Below, one piece after another: positions 10,820 to 23,255 of a DNA stretch of 64,000 bases. Origin of the DNA: Pseudevernia furfuracea (Eukaryota > Ascomycota > Lecanoromycetes > Lecanorales > Parmeliaceae); assembly GCA_022315425.1 (NCBI GenBank), contig JAIUPT010000024.1, positions 186,001 through 250,000 of the forward strand. The letters are read 5' to 3'. Made by a program: the position numbers and the translations under genes. The notes under the pieces were generated by a model. The model ran no database searches. It saw only the letters and a program-made list of their open reading frames with translations, and was not told the origin of the DNA. Position 1 is the first letter of the stretch. Each line of letters opens with the position of its first letter.

Positions 10820-13327
10820 GGTAAGACCCGATATATGTCTGCATATATTAGAAAGGTAGCATAGTCAGACTATCTAGCAAGGAAGCAAGTTCGGTAGGAT
10901 GAATGAGTGTCTTGAATAAAAATTGAGTAGTCAAAAATCAATGTCGGAGGATTAACAACTCTTTTTCAGCCAAAATCGTGCAACAATCACCCTTTTCTTT
11001 GATGTAGAGAAGTTGCAAAGAAACCATCGTTCAGTCTCAACCATTGCAGCTGATATTAGTTGACATGTTTTCAGTGAGATGGCCCCCAGGTGCGAAATCC
11101 TTTATTAATCGGAAAACTATGCAAGAAATACCAACCATCCTTGTCGATGGTCACATGTGGAGGAGGATACTAAAGAATTGGCCGGGTCCAAACGCAAGAA
11201 TATACGAGAGCATAGCAAGGATGACAAGGGAGCTCGTCTTTGTGCCGTAGCGACGACTGCGGCACCTCATTAAAGAAACAAGGTTCAGCCCCAGCTTTGG
11301 TCAAGTGGCTTTAAGACATACAGCAGTAGCTGAGCTAAGGCCGTTAAGATGGTCTTCACCATGCAGAGGACAGGAGGGGACACCCGTGGTAACGGTCAAT
11401 GCGACGGTGGACATGAGGAGGGTACGGCGGAAGTGTGGGGCCGGAACGTTTCAAGCGACATGATCGCCAGTCACCTTCGGCTCCAACGTTGCATTCGCCA
11501 AGGAGAGACTGCTATTTGTCGAAATTTATGCCCGGCGAGATGAGGACGCTTGGCGCGCAGGTGGTCGTGGACAACAACTTATGTGACGTGTTAATGGTCT
11601 GTCAGCTAGCACCTGGCTATAGAATCACAGACTGCCTGCTCGCTCGGCCGTACGCTATCCACTCAGGAAGAGCTTTCGACCATATCTTACGGTCTTCCAG
11701 CTCCTAGACAACATGCTGTCGCGTCACAACAACGTGAGAGATACAACTTAGAATACAGGAGCAGCATTATAAATATCATTAAATGGGCTTTAAATTAAGG
11801 TAGGTATAACATATCAGCAATGTGAATAGTCTCGTTGCTGCACACTCCAAGGAGAAGTAAGATTCCCCTGCTGGATGTTATATTATGAGCGGCGCACGAT
11901 GTCTGTGGCTTCCAATAGTCCGCCCCCAACTTCTGGACTATTGGTCCGGACTGGTCCGGAGAACAACATTCCACGGAACAGTGACCACTGACCACATTAA
12001 AGTGTGCGGAACAAGAATCTGGACTGTTAGTCTGATGGCCTGATTTGCGACGGAAATCTGAGTATGATGGGTGTATTTTCAATGTTTTGCCTTCGGTAGA
12101 CCGCCACATCATGATGGCACCCAGTGACGACGACTCCGAGCTATCAGAGGTCTTTACTATCCATACGATTTCACTAAACATCAACGCAGAGTCTACGATC
12201 CCTCCAAGCCTGCCAAGCAGATCCGAAATGCAGCAGCTCGAAGACCAGTAGTCTTCACAACTCGTTGAGCACTAGCTCCCTAGTATGAGAAGCATCCTTC
12301 AAGAAATCAAGGGGGTACAAGATATCATATTCATGATTACGTTAGCACCCGGGGTGCCAATCTCATTTATAAAATTCGTTCAAGGGCCTCGATGCAACGA
12401 CCAAGGACTATCGTAAGCTCAGCACCGCGACAAGGTATCTTAGACTGTGGCCGACGAGGCTTGATGGAAATGAGCCCACGCCGGGTGGTTCTAAGGCGAA
12501 TTCTCGGTAGTATCGCTTTCGTTGAACTTTCGTTCCTTAGATGAATACAGATCATGATTCTACGCCGATAGATGAAAATCATCATCCAGACGCTAGCGCA
12601 GGCAAAATTGTGCATCTTGTGGGCGAACAGCCTCCTTACTCCCACTTTGCATGGCGTGTTGCTGTTGGCCGCCCCCGTGAGTGAGAGCTTCACAAGGGCT
12701 TGGTGTCAGTATGACGTGGATGTTGTTATTCTCATGCTCGTACGAGACTCTCTGAGGGTCGACATGTTACTTTGATAGGTCAAGCTGGTGCAGAACGCAG
12801 ATACCGCGCTATACGGGGTATCTTCTGCTTGTGGAAGTATGAGCGTACCCCGTGCATGAACAATTGCATGGTTGCCTGCGCAGAAGAGTCGGTTTACTCC
12901 ATATGCTTTGTGATGACGATCGATGTGCTTCAAGTCTCCCCACAACCTCGGCTCAGACCTTTTCTTTAGACAGCGCATGGTAGGGGCGATCTTCGAAGTT
13001 AGCGAGGAGATCGATCAATCGATCAATCAACATAGTCCTTTTCAAAAAGATCGACCAATATCAGAGTGACCGTCAGCCGACAGAAGTGAGATGCATAGCT
13101 GCCCAATGATGGTGATAGCGAGAAGAAAATAAGAAGACCGCCGACCGGATCCTACCCAGAAGCGAGCACTAGGCGCGCAGACCATCGGAGATACCACGAT
13201 CGAGGACGGGTGCGTGAACTAAGTACTCTATTCACTCTAAGCACGCGCCATCTTTGAGAAAAGGCGGGCAAGAGATCGGCGAAGCAGAGACTGCATTAGT
13301 CCGAGCAGCTGCAGTGCAGATCACGAA
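10820..13327. other. gene-poor segment with possible transposon remnants
   Basis: No intact gene. Around 11,920-12,030 there are clusters of TCTGGACTATTGGTCC-like motifs that resemble the subterminal GTCTGGACTA motifs of the hAT element at 23.3-24.1 kb. They are followed by a short frame rich in DDDSE (12,111-12,251). Near 11,380-11,580 a coding-like forward stretch is broken by TGA. All are too decayed to name. Confidence 0.35.
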
Positions 13328-13355
13328 GTCCTGCCGTGCGCGCGCACGGCAGGAC
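13328..13355. repeat. perfect 28-bp GC-rich palindrome
   Basis: The half-site GTCCTGCCGTGCGC is followed immediately by its exact reverse complement, with no spacer. It can form a strong hairpin. It lies at the left edge of the decayed 200-bp array. Confidence 0.85.
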
Positions 13356-13439
13356 AATCTGCAACGAAAGGGGAAAATTTGTCAGTCTGCATAATTCGCG
13401 AGTCTTGGGCCCGATGATCTGCGAACGCTCGTCTAACCT

Positions 13440-14260
13440 GATATCTCCCATCGGAACACAATTGACCCCATTCGAAACTTTAAACGTGCTTCCCGGGTTT
13501 CGATCACAACCCCCTGCATTCGGATCGCCGGGACTTGCGTCCCCCTTGATCATGCAATAGTGCAGATGCACTTAGCAAAGTATCGAAAGCATGCGGGCTT
13601 TCGTGAAATTTTCCGAAGGATAAAGAGAAAGGTCATTGAACCCGAACACCTCCCACTCACCTAACCGAATTCGAAATCCTAGATGAGTTTCCCAAGTTTG
13701 ACAACATCTGCAGTCAGACTACCAGGACCTACATGCATTCCCCTTGATCATGCAATGTTCCACACCATATGCACCTCGAAAGCGACCAGCATCATGCGCG
13801 GTCCCGTGGAACTCCCCGAAAAAGAAAGCATAAGATTCTCCAACCCGAAGATCTCCTTGACATCATTCTCTAACCGCACTAGAATTCAAATCGGGCCTTC
13901 CATTTTTGGCCAAATCCACCTGCAGCCAGATCACCGGGACTTGGGCGCTCCTTGATTCGGTATTGCTCCACATGTACCTCGCAAAGGACACGCAACATGT
14001 GGGCTTCCGTGAAATCATCATCCGAAAGAAAACGAATTGCAGAAACTTCTCCGAGTACTTCCTATCAGAACAAGATCAACTGTGTTCGAAACCGTAGACG
14101 AGCCTCCCAGCTTTGATCATGAGCATCTGCAGTCAAGGCACCAGGTGTTGTGTTTCCTCCGGCCCATCATGCACCAGGCGACACAACCCACGCTCATGCA
14201 GACCCCCGCATGAACTCTCCGAGATTCCCCAATTGCTGTGTATGCTTCGTTTGATCGAAG
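13440..14260 (+). repeat. decayed tandem array of about 200-bp units
   Basis: Four diverged units are recognised by two recurring blocks. One block is like ATTCGAAA...TTCCCAAGTTTGA...CATCTGCAGTCAG (at about 13,470, 13,670, 13,875, 14,085). The other is like CCCTTGATCATGCAAT...CACCTCGCAAAG...CATGCGGGCTTTCGTGAAAT (at about 13,542, 13,740, 13,948, 14,156). Unit spacing is 198-208 bp. No continuous reading frame runs through it and no known repeat family is recognised. Confidence 0.65.
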
Positions 14261-14339
14261 AGATACGGGCGCCACGAGTGGCTTGCATGAGCATAATCAT
14301 ACAGTCTTATGAGTCAAGGCTAAAAGAATGGGAGCGGGT

Positions 14340-14680
14340 GGGGGTTTTGGCGTCCTCGGAGACTTTTCGAACGTGCAGTTCGGCATGCAACAATGGTACG
14401 CAAACGTATCTAATTTGTGGGTCAACCGGATGTCCCTGGCTACGGACATCTTGACTAAAAACTAAGAGCGCGCGAATCAGCCCCGATGCAGCCCGAAGAC
14501 TAACGTTTCCTCAGTATGAGATGACGGCCAAGCAGCCACAGTTGAAAACAGTATAAGCGAGATCGTGGGATACTAGCGTCGGCGAATTTCTGAACGTGCA
14601 GCTTGTGATGCATAAAGCCATGCAAACGCATCGATTTGTGGGTCCACCACTTTTCCATGGATAGCAAAAATCGCTAGACA
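14340..14680 (+). repeat. diverged direct duplication with coding-like segments
   Basis: The segment at about 14,349-14,430 (CGTCC..GGAGACTTTTCGAACGTGCAG...) is repeated in diverged form at about 14,577-14,655 (CGTCGGCGAATTTCTGAACGTGCAG...). The first copy lies in a 45-codon frame starting ATG at 14,329 that includes GDFSNVQFGMQQWYANV. The second keeps an open frame with EFLNVQLVMHKAMQ. The function is unknown and both are short. Confidence 0.45.
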
Positions 14681-17045
14681 GGATTGCGAGTGGAAAGATC
14701 GATACTGCTCCGGGGCTGGCCGAAGTCAATCGCTGTTCCTCTGCAACACTATTCCCCTACTTCATCACTCGTAGCCTCCCTGCGCAAAGATTTGGAATCA
14801 GTGAAACCTTTGTCACCTTATTTGTGTTTACATTTGTTCGCTCCTTCTGCTATCCATACGTACATCCTGTGCAGCAAGCGATCATTAGTCACAGAAACAG
14901 GAAAAATCGAATTCTGCTGCTTTTCGCCCTGCGTTTTCACCTAAACAAAAGCTTTGTTGAGATCATGCCGGGCAAGAAAAGCACACGGCTCGACTTTGAC
15001 CCCAGCGAGCCTGGCACAACCCGTGTATCTGATCCAATTCCCAGTCTGGCACAAGTGCTCCATGTACGCTATGATCATCGACACCGGTCATGATCGTGTA
15101 GAGATACAGTTGTATCAATGGCTACCGTTCCTATCTTTCCTTTCGTGCTTGGCAAACCACCGTCGTTGATGCTCAGCCTCCTTGCATTGCCCTGTCTCGT
15201 CCGTCAGATTCCGCATCTCGTCAATTCACCACTTCGGAAGCCTTAGAGGGATGCAGGTATTCGTGGAGCTTGCGCACTATGTAGCGTCTTTTCGCGAAAC
15301 AGCAGTTGCAGGTACGCCACACGAGGAGATTATAAGTGGGAGATCTTGCAAGCTTCTCCATTCATGCTTTCATGCACCAACGCCCTTTTTACGAATCTCG
15401 AGCGAGTATTGACTCGTTGAGGGGCGCGAGACCTAGAGTGCGAGGGCAGTCATGCAGGGCTATCGGTTGCGAACAGCACCTCGCGAGAAATTCTAAAAGG
15501 GCCGAACGATGCTTACATGCCTTAGGGTACATACATTCTACTTACTTTGATCCTAGCTACTGGCACGATGCATGCAAGACTATAGATTACAATTAGGTAA
15601 AGGCGACCTTCACGGCGGCAATCTATGGCGAACTAGCGTTCTCTGATGACGACACGGAGCATCGCTCCTAGCAGCCTTGCAATTTGGCCAACTTGACTTC
15701 AATTAGGACCCTGGAGAATCTCGGGCTCGAGTCTCCACCTCAATGCTCCCAAGGAAATCTTCAGCGAAGGAAGTGTAGTAAGCGTTCCGATGTTACGAAA
15801 GCCGCGGCGGAGATCACCAGCCATGAAGTCATCGTTGAGGTTCTTGAGATCTGATTGGCTCCAGTTCCTTCAGTATCTTTTGTATTCTGCCCAATTCAGG
15901 ACTCACATCCTGATACAACCAGCCTCTCTGGCTCAGCCAGCATTACGATCCTGGTGTCTTCATGGACCGTCACTAGAGTGACAGAGGCCTGGGCTGAAAA
16001 TCAAATCCTTTACAAGCGTAAGAGGCGGGTACAATGTACTGGCTCTAAAAGAGATCTAGTCGAAAGCAGAGTCACTTGCTGGTGCGGTGTAGGACAAGCG
16101 TACATATATACAAGTCACTAACAGCACCTATTTCCTGCCATGGGCACATCACACTTTCTGTGAATAGATAGCATCATCGTATGGCAAGCTCATATCTGCT
16201 GTGCGACCCACTCACTAACCCTCTGTTCCACTGTGACGAGCCTCGAGAATTCAGCATCCAGACTCTGAACAGCTACCTCGAGGTAAGTCTGACACAACCT
16301 ACGCAATAGTCCGCAACCATCGTAGCATATCTCATCTCATCCGTGCACTGGTAAAGCACGTATACTTCAACACTACACCAACGAGCCCAAACGATTGTAC
16401 TGCCCAATACACCATAGTGTCGCCATTGCGAGTATCCGGACCAAAACGATAGGCATCAACGACCCAGGCGGATCAGTCTTGGAAACTGTGAGTGGCTGCA
16501 ACGCCCTGCCTGCCAGTAGGTGAGGTTGCAGGCAACTTAAGGTAACTTGAAGTCGCCCACCTGTAAGATTCGGGAGGTCTTTTGCTAATTGAATATAGAA
16601 TGAGATCAAGTTCTCCTTTCCCTAAGGCTGTTTTGGCGCTGTTTTCGTGTTGCGCTTTGGCATTTCCTTGGAAAATACATTTGAGTACAGCGTGTTTTTG
16701 AATGCTCGACGAAGATGTGAATTGCCTAATGGGTAAGAAGTACCGGGCCAACGAGTGCGGCGTGACGGTCACCCCGAGCTTTCGGGAGCAAAGGGAGAAA
16801 GGGGAAATCGGGCCTCGAAGAGTTGACGTTCTGAAATCTGATGAGCGCTCCAAACAAGCGGTATGGAATTGGAGCGAAAGGGTTGGTGAGTATTGGTCAT
16901 AGCAGATAGGAAGATGATGAGATCTCGTATGACTGAGCTTAATTCCACGTACATGCACATCATAGGATTGATCTATACCGAAAAAAGAAGAGGGAAAAAA
17001 AACTCCCTCAATTACGCCGTCCGCGTGATAGATGTCCTAAAATAC
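14681..17045. other. gene-poor segment
   Basis: No confident gene. A plausible first exon starts with ATG at 16,181, runs 34 codons and meets a strong donor GTAAGT at 16,283, but no convincing second exon follows. Opposing frames at 16,473-16,958 are probably chance. Confidence 0.35.
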
Positions 17046-18445
17046 TCACAGACTTTCCTCGGATATTGCAATCACTTCTCCGTTCTGCTTTTCCATATCT
17101 CTGTTCCAGATCCAGTGCATCCGAGTCTCCAACCTCTCCCTGATCTTCTCCAAATCACTCCCCACTCCCTCCTCCATCATCACGACAAGCCTCCTCGCCT
17201 CTCTCGACGTCTTCACGACTCTCTGGCTCTGCACCCACCTGACTTGATCATAGGATACGAAAGTATCAGGAATATACTTCGAATCGTGTAAGCGTCCAAG
17301 GAGAGTTTCGGGCACGAGGGCGTCTTCAATGGCCTTTCCGGCGCCTTGGCCCTGGTAAGGGGTTGTGGCGTGGGCGGCATCGCCCATCATGGCTGCATGG
17401 CCGATGGCGTATGTGGGGGCAGGGAGGTCGTCACGCATGGCCCAAACGGTCAGACCAGGGATGTTGAGGAGTTCGATGAGACCGCGTGACTTTTCGCCCC
17501 AGCCAGTGAAGAGGCAGTCGAGCTCGTCGTAGGTGGCTGGCATGATTCATTTGTCATTTTCCCAGCTTGGGTGCTCGAAGCCCAAGACTACTATATTGAG
17601 GATTTTGCCGTGATCGATGTGGTAGCTGAGGATGGCTTTACCTGGAAGGCTGTGAGTACTTTTACGAGAGAGTCAGGTGATTTGAGAGGTCAGCGTACCT
17701 GGCCCGCAAAGGAATATCGAATTCTCCGCATATTCTGCGCCCAGTTTCTCTACCGTCTTGTTCATTGGAACAAGTCCTCTATAAGCGACAGAGCCAGCGA
17801 AGACAGATGGAACAGACATGTCGCGTTCTCCAAGGAGAAACTCATGTGTGGCACTGTGGATGCCGTCCGCGCCAACGACTGCATGTGCTGTTGCAGTGGT
17901 GCCGTCTTTGATGCTACCTTCTTTCGCCTCGATGGATTGGAGGCGCTTGTTGAAATGTGCACGTCCAGCAGGCACTGCTTTGACGAGTTCTTCGAGGAAA
18001 TGAGCCCGGTGTACACTTTTCATACCGCCTGGAGACTTTTGGGAACTGATAACTTTGTCTCCATGCTCGCCTTTGCCTTGATAGAAAGGTCGATATCAGT
18101 ACAATGCTGTGTTCCACGCAAGGCACAAAATTCGCTTCCACGAGCTACGCAAGATTCGACTTAGGACAATATGTTCTACGAAGACATCTGTGTGAGATTC
18201 CCATCCGTTTGGTGTTGCATGTTTTTGGAAAGCGTCCCAAGCATGGGGCCCTATGAGTCTGAGAGCGCGTTGGGTGTTGACTCCAAAAGCAACGCCAGCA
18301 CCTACTTCACCAAAGGTGTGTGCGGCTTCGTAGACCTGGACGTCGATGTAGTCATACTTGAGGAGACCAAGTGCTAGACTAGGCCGCCGATGCCTCCGCC
18401 AACAATGGCAACAGTGAAAGCGTTTGACTTGGAAGATCCAGTCAT
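17046..18445 (-). pseudogene. broken FAD-dependent monooxygenase (salicylate-hydroxylase-like)
   Basis: Reverse-strand exons spell most of a class A flavin monooxygenase. The ATG at 18,445 leads into TVAIVGGGIGG (FAD-binding glycine motif). Later come GEVGAGVAFG, HAWDAFQKHATPNGWESH, SVHRAHFLEELV, VVGADGIHS, and the second FAD motif MMGDAAHATTPYQGQGAG. An intron from GTACGC to CTTCCAG near 17,650-17,690 joins CGPG to KAILSYHID in frame. Two lesions are clear: one base is missing right after the glycine motif (about 18,380), and TGA (17,547-17,549) stands where relatives have Trp between ENDK and IMPATY. The stretch 18,030-18,170 also contains a TGA and is hard to splice. Intact relatives hydroxylate salicylate-type aromatic acids with NAD(P)H. 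Sequencing errors could mimic one lesion, less likely both. Confidence 0.75.
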
Positions 18446-21121
18446 AGGAGCATTTGTGTTTCAAGCCGTTGTAGTAGCCATGAAGGTCCAAATCAAGTTT
18501 TGCTTGTATTATTGGACTCGAAGCTGTTGTGTCTGCAGAAGGAAGGACAAAGAACAGTTCCAGCTGTGTCTATACAATCTGCTATCCCTGAACCCGGCGG
18601 GCGGTGGATGGTCGCCGTGCGCCATATTTCGAGCATCTCGGTCGGCGGGGAGAATGATTGGAATGTTACAAACGCTTCGGTACACTGCGGAGCATCCAGA
18701 AATAAAGAACGACGCTTGATTTTCCTCCTGCATCTTGACGGAAAGAGGCCCATCTCGGCGCTTAAAAAGGTACGCTTTACTCTAATTGATATAAGTAGCT
18801 TCGGATGATAAGCGATCGGTGCCTGGTAATCACCGCCCCCGCCCCGCCCATACGTACGACCGGGCCTACTTCCGACGAAGACCTCCTGACGAATCATATC
18901 AGTTCTTAATGTTGATTTCGCTGCAGATAATTAATGCAGGAATGGCGCCGGATGGAGTGGCGGTCGGCAGACCCAAACGTTCTAACAGGAGCGGCATCAA
19001 CGAAGAAGACCTCTGCGCTTTTCAGCCTTGTTTGATCGTGACTCCAACTTTGAACGACAATCTACTCTGCCTTGATTCTCATACGTGTTGATGGAATTCA
19101 GCCAATCATAGGCCGTTCCGCCCGCACTAGCGTGATTTTTAGCGTGGCGCTAGTGGGCGACTCTTGTCTATCCTTCTCCTTCTCTTCCTTCTTATCCACT
19201 ACATGTATTCTACATAGTCATGCAATAGAGTCGTTCTATTAGCCACCCAATACAAGACCTCATAGCTGTCATATATTCCAACACGTGTGCACCCACCCAC
19301 TCAGATAGGTTTCCGGGTGGGAGCGGCAATTCGCCTGCTCGAGAAGGCCTGAAATGGGATAAATGTGGGAGCAAGAAGGCTAGGGGTTTACTAAAAGAGC
19401 CAGCGTTAAGCCTTCCAAGCCTCGCATCAGTCTGATGCACATATACAGCCAAATTTGACATTTTCCACTTCCCCTCTCTCTTCCACTACCATCCGGGTTA
19501 CTGTCCGCGATTATAAGAATCATGTATGCCCACTAAGATAGAGGTAGGGGATATCTATCAAATGTTTAGTCAACTAGGCCGAGATCTCTTCCTTCCCGTC
19601 TAGAGTATTACAGTCCATCCCCCAATTGCTGCTTCATACTTATGTATTTCTTTGCGTGGTGAAGACCCCCTCGAGGATGTCAGTCCTTATACGCTTGCAA
19701 ATGTGCGAGGTATGTTTTGGATGCATGTTGAACTTGTTGTGCCTTAATATTTCTGCACAAGAAAATGGCTCCGGCTGCTCCGATATTTTAGGGTATGTGA
19801 GAGGGTTTTGTACTTTGTCTCAAAGAATATTGTAATCCTGCAGACAGCGGCACTCACAGTTTGCCGTGCTTTACTTGAGACGCTTTAGCTCAATAGATGC
19901 TGCTTCAAGATTTACTTGAGTCGAGGGACTCGAGAGCAAGTTTGAGGGCGAAAAGGAGGTGGGAGCTGGCTAAGGGTGAGCTAGTGAGCGCCACCTCTGT
20001 TGCCAAGGCACAGCCGAGGTGCGGAAAGTCCCTTGGCGTATTCAATTATGTTCGCAACTCTTGCCAAGATAAGGTATGTTAGAGTCTATTCACTGTTATA
20101 ATCTGAGATGAAAGGGTTGATGTTACGTCGCTCTTCGCACTCGTTGAAGAAAAGATCTGAGCTCGAGGTGCGTGCTTGAACCCTATCACCTTGTTACCAC
20201 AAGCTCTGGACGTATAATCCTGAACTGAACCCCGAGCTGATTCTATTTCTGTAACATCAAGGAGCCTGTGAATTGGATGCGGGCCATAATCCAAGCTTGA
20301 AGCAAGCTCTCGCCGCCCCACCAAACCCTCTTGATTCGACGGCTGCAGACTGCCGTGAAACATCCAAAAATTCGAGCCGCCGTTGTCCTTGATGCCCAAT
20401 AATAATTCAACGAATGCGCTCCGCGCTTACATGAACACAAGCATGCTCGATAGCCAGTGACCGAAAGTGAGGTTCCGCAATTTGAGGCTATGGAGGTAGG
20501 CTAAGCAAATGAATAGCTTAAAAATTCCACACTCGAAAACAAAAGGCCCAAATCACGGCACAAAGGAGCTGGCGCCCTCGGCGCGATCCGAAGAACAAAT
20601 CGCTGACTCAGCCTCGTCTACATTCTATGCCGTCATGGGTTTCGGGCCCAGCAAATCTGGTCGTTAATGAACAGCAACGTATTCAAAAAAGAGCATTTAT
20701 GGGCCATTCACGGGAATCAAATAATGACCAGGCGGCATGTGCAGGGGTAGAACCTGTTTATTTGACTGGTAGTACTTACAGTCTATGGCTCGGCCCCTAC
20801 TTCGTCATTCTTCCGTTGTGTGAGAACCGTCGCCTGGTGGTAAGGAGAAACAGAAATTTATCCTTTCAAGGGTCGATGCTCAGTCCCTTGAAATGGAGCC
20901 CGCTCTTCAGACGTGTTGCAGATCTGCATGTAAAACTCTATGAAACACAAAATGAACAGGCAGCGGACATCAATACCTATAAATTCTCGTCTTCCTGCTC
21001 TCAATTTTATTCTTCATAAGATCTCATCCTTTCATCTACACATACTACAGATAACAGCAACCTCAGTCTCATTACATCTGACTTTACTCTAAAATATCCA
21101 CTTCACCTTCCCTCCTAAGAC
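18446..21121. other. gene-poor segment
   Basis: No gene called. Short frames on both strands lack family features. Near the right end, CTATAAATTC at 20,978-20,987 followed by a CT-rich run is a plausible promoter for the gene at 21,122. Confidence 0.4.
20978..20987 (+). promoter_or_regulatory. TATA-like element of the 21.1-kb gene
   Basis: CTATAAATTC lies about 135 bp before the ATG at 21,122, followed by a pyrimidine-rich leader. The placement fits a fungal core promoter; this is inferred only. Confidence 0.4.
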
Positions 21122-21789
21122 ATGGGTCAGCCACACTCAAACGAGACGGTTGACATCCGCCATTCAGCTCGCCCAGGGGAACCCCGGATAGTTGCCCGAT
21201 CCCTTCCATTGCCTTGGGTAATTTGTGTTTACCACAGATGCCTTGAGATGCCTAGCCCTCAAATACAACTTCTAATTGACTGGAAAACCCGTGGTGCGGT
21301 TACAAATTTCGACGAAGGGCAACAGAATAGAATATACGAAAAAGTAATAGGGAGTTCGAAGGACAAGCATCACCCATGGGACTGGAACGATGTCAACATT
21401 GGCAAATTCATCGCCTCGGGGCTGACGGGACCCGAAGAATTTGAGAGGGCTCTCGGGCTTACGGTCGGCGAATTCCTAGTATTTAAGGTGGGTTTCAATC
21501 TTCCCCGCGCATAATCAGCCTGAATTAACCGTTAAGATAGCCTCATCTTCCCAATAACTTGGCGGAAACGAGGATGAGCGATCTCTATGCAGGCGCGTAC
21601 GAGAGATATCTGGAAAACCGCGCCATGTTCAAAGAACGAGTGGAGAAAGAGGACCAAAGTCGGCAGGCCAGATATGATAGCATGCCAGACCCGCAAGAAG
21701 GGCTACGCGCATATGCCATAACAGTCCGAACAGACGAAATGGGCGCAGCAGCCTTAGAGTTGCTAAACGAAAAGAGGCAAGGAAAATGA
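21122..21789 (+). CDS. hypothetical protein, two exons, possible N-myristoylation
   Basis: Exons 21122-21487 and 21541-21789 with a 53-bp phase-0 intron (GTGGGT...AGATAG) give 204 residues. The second exon joins LVFK to PHLPNN in an open frame, and both exons read like one soluble protein with conserved-looking text (HPWDWNDVNIGKFIASGL, then ERALGLTVGEFL). The N-terminus MGQPHS fits a possible N-myristoylation site. The C-terminal third is charged and probably helical. No signal peptide or membrane segment is seen. I do not recognise a family. An 89-bp minisatellite begins 65 bp after the stop codon. Confidence 0.65.
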
Positions 21790-21854
21790 AGATTGTGGGA
21801 TCTGGGGGGCCGGGTTCCGGTTCTGCTGGTCTGACCCAACACTTCTGTCACTAA

Positions 21855-22372
21855 GATCAAGGCATGCATATGGATAGATTTGCGTCTACATTGTGGACAT
21901 ACACACTCTTTTCGCTAGCGTTGAAGGACACTCCTTTCGTTGAGATCAAAGCATGCATATGGATAGATTTGCGTCTACATTGTAGACATACACACTCTTT
22001 TCGCTGGCGTTGAAGGACACTCCTTCCATTGAGATCAAGGCATGCATATGGATAGATTTGCGTCTACATTGTGGACACACACACTCTTTTTGCTGGCGTT
22101 GAAGGACACTCCTTTCATTGAGATCAAAGCATGCATATGGATAGATTTGCGTCTACATTGTGGACATACACACTCTTTTCGCTGGCGTTGAAGGACACTC
22201 CTTCCATTGAGATCAAGGCATGCATATGGATAGATTTGCGTCTACATTGTGGACACACACACTCTTTTTGCTGGCGTTGAAGGACACTCCTTTCATTGAG
22301 ATCAAAGCATGCATATGGATAGATTTGCACCTGCATTGCGGGCAAACACACTCTTTTCGCTGGCGCAGAAGT
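21855..22372. repeat. 89-bp minisatellite, six units
   Basis: Units start at 21,855, 21,944, 22,033, 22,122, 22,211 and 22,300 (period exactly 89 bp; core CATGCATATGGATAGATTTG). Odd and even units form two subtypes: units 3 and 5 are identical, and units 2 and 4 differ by one base, so the working unit is a 178-bp dimer. The sixth unit decays after about 22,340. The reverse-strand frame across it is fortuitous because 89 is not a multiple of 3. Confidence 0.92.
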
Positions 22373-22389
22373 CATGTTATGTAATAGTA

Positions 22390-23247
22390 CTGGCTCTAAG
22401 TACTTAACTATCACACTCCTTCCATCATTGTATCTAGAGCAAGATGAAGCGCGCTTTGCGCTTTCTAGTACAATATCAAAATCTTTTACGGGCAGGATAT
22501 CAATAGCATTGAACAGTCAATCCGCTCAAACACTGATAATAGCAGCATGCACTGAAGATTTCTGCCGTTGTCCCACGCTCTCCCCCAAGCACTCAGAATC
22601 GTAGGTGAAAAGCTTGATGCGCCAGCAACCAGAACTGACCTCTGGGCGACTCCTCCCATGGGACCCACTTCCATGGGTTACCCTGTACTTCTCCGTGTGG
22701 CAATGACTTATCGAATGCGCTAGGCGCCTCCCCAGAAATGAGAAAGTTGATGCCGGGTGGCTGCAGCTCGGGAACCAGCAGCTCGTGGGCGTCAGCAATT
22801 GTATCACCCTTCGACACGTTTACAGCGTCCCATTCCTTGCAGCTCTCCCAAAACACAGCCCCATGAGATATTTCCGACCGTTCAGTAGGAATGGTTCGGA
22901 GTGTGCAAGCGTGCACACCAGGTGGTGTACGCCTCGATGTTGGTAAGTTTGAGTGCTGAGGGTCGCTAGATCCTCCGGAAATTCGGGCCAATGGAGATGC
23001 TCACGTCTTTCCGAGGAAGATTCAGGCGACGATTCTCTATCTTACTGCCCACACACATCAGCCCTAGCCTGCTGCACGCAGAAACCCGTCTTCCCGCTCT
23101 TTATTTTGTTCTTCACCAATTCTCTAGGTCCTCGTATTTCTATACTTATAAATCACAAAAAAGTATACTTTCGCTTGATTTATTTTTGAGATACAAGTAT
23201 GACAATATAATGCACACCATACACAGAAACTAGAACAATATACTCTT
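22390..23247. other. intergenic with a relic repeat and an uncalled frame
   Basis: The part at 22,400-22,480 resembles 25,345-25,430 (see findings). A reverse-strand frame at 22,593-22,991 (132 codons) reads somewhat like protein (DTIADAHELLVPELQPPGIN) but has no family signature, so I leave it as a possible hypothetical. Confidence 0.35.
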
Positions 23248-23255
23248 TTCTTACC

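Noticed and set aside
21855..22372. CRISPR-like array
   Set aside because: Units are contiguous 89-bp copies with no short repeat plus unique spacer pattern, and the sequence is eukaryotic.
22124..22414. Reverse-strand frame through the 89-bp repeat
   Set aside because: The unit length is not a multiple of three, so each unit is read in a different frame; the frame is open by chance.
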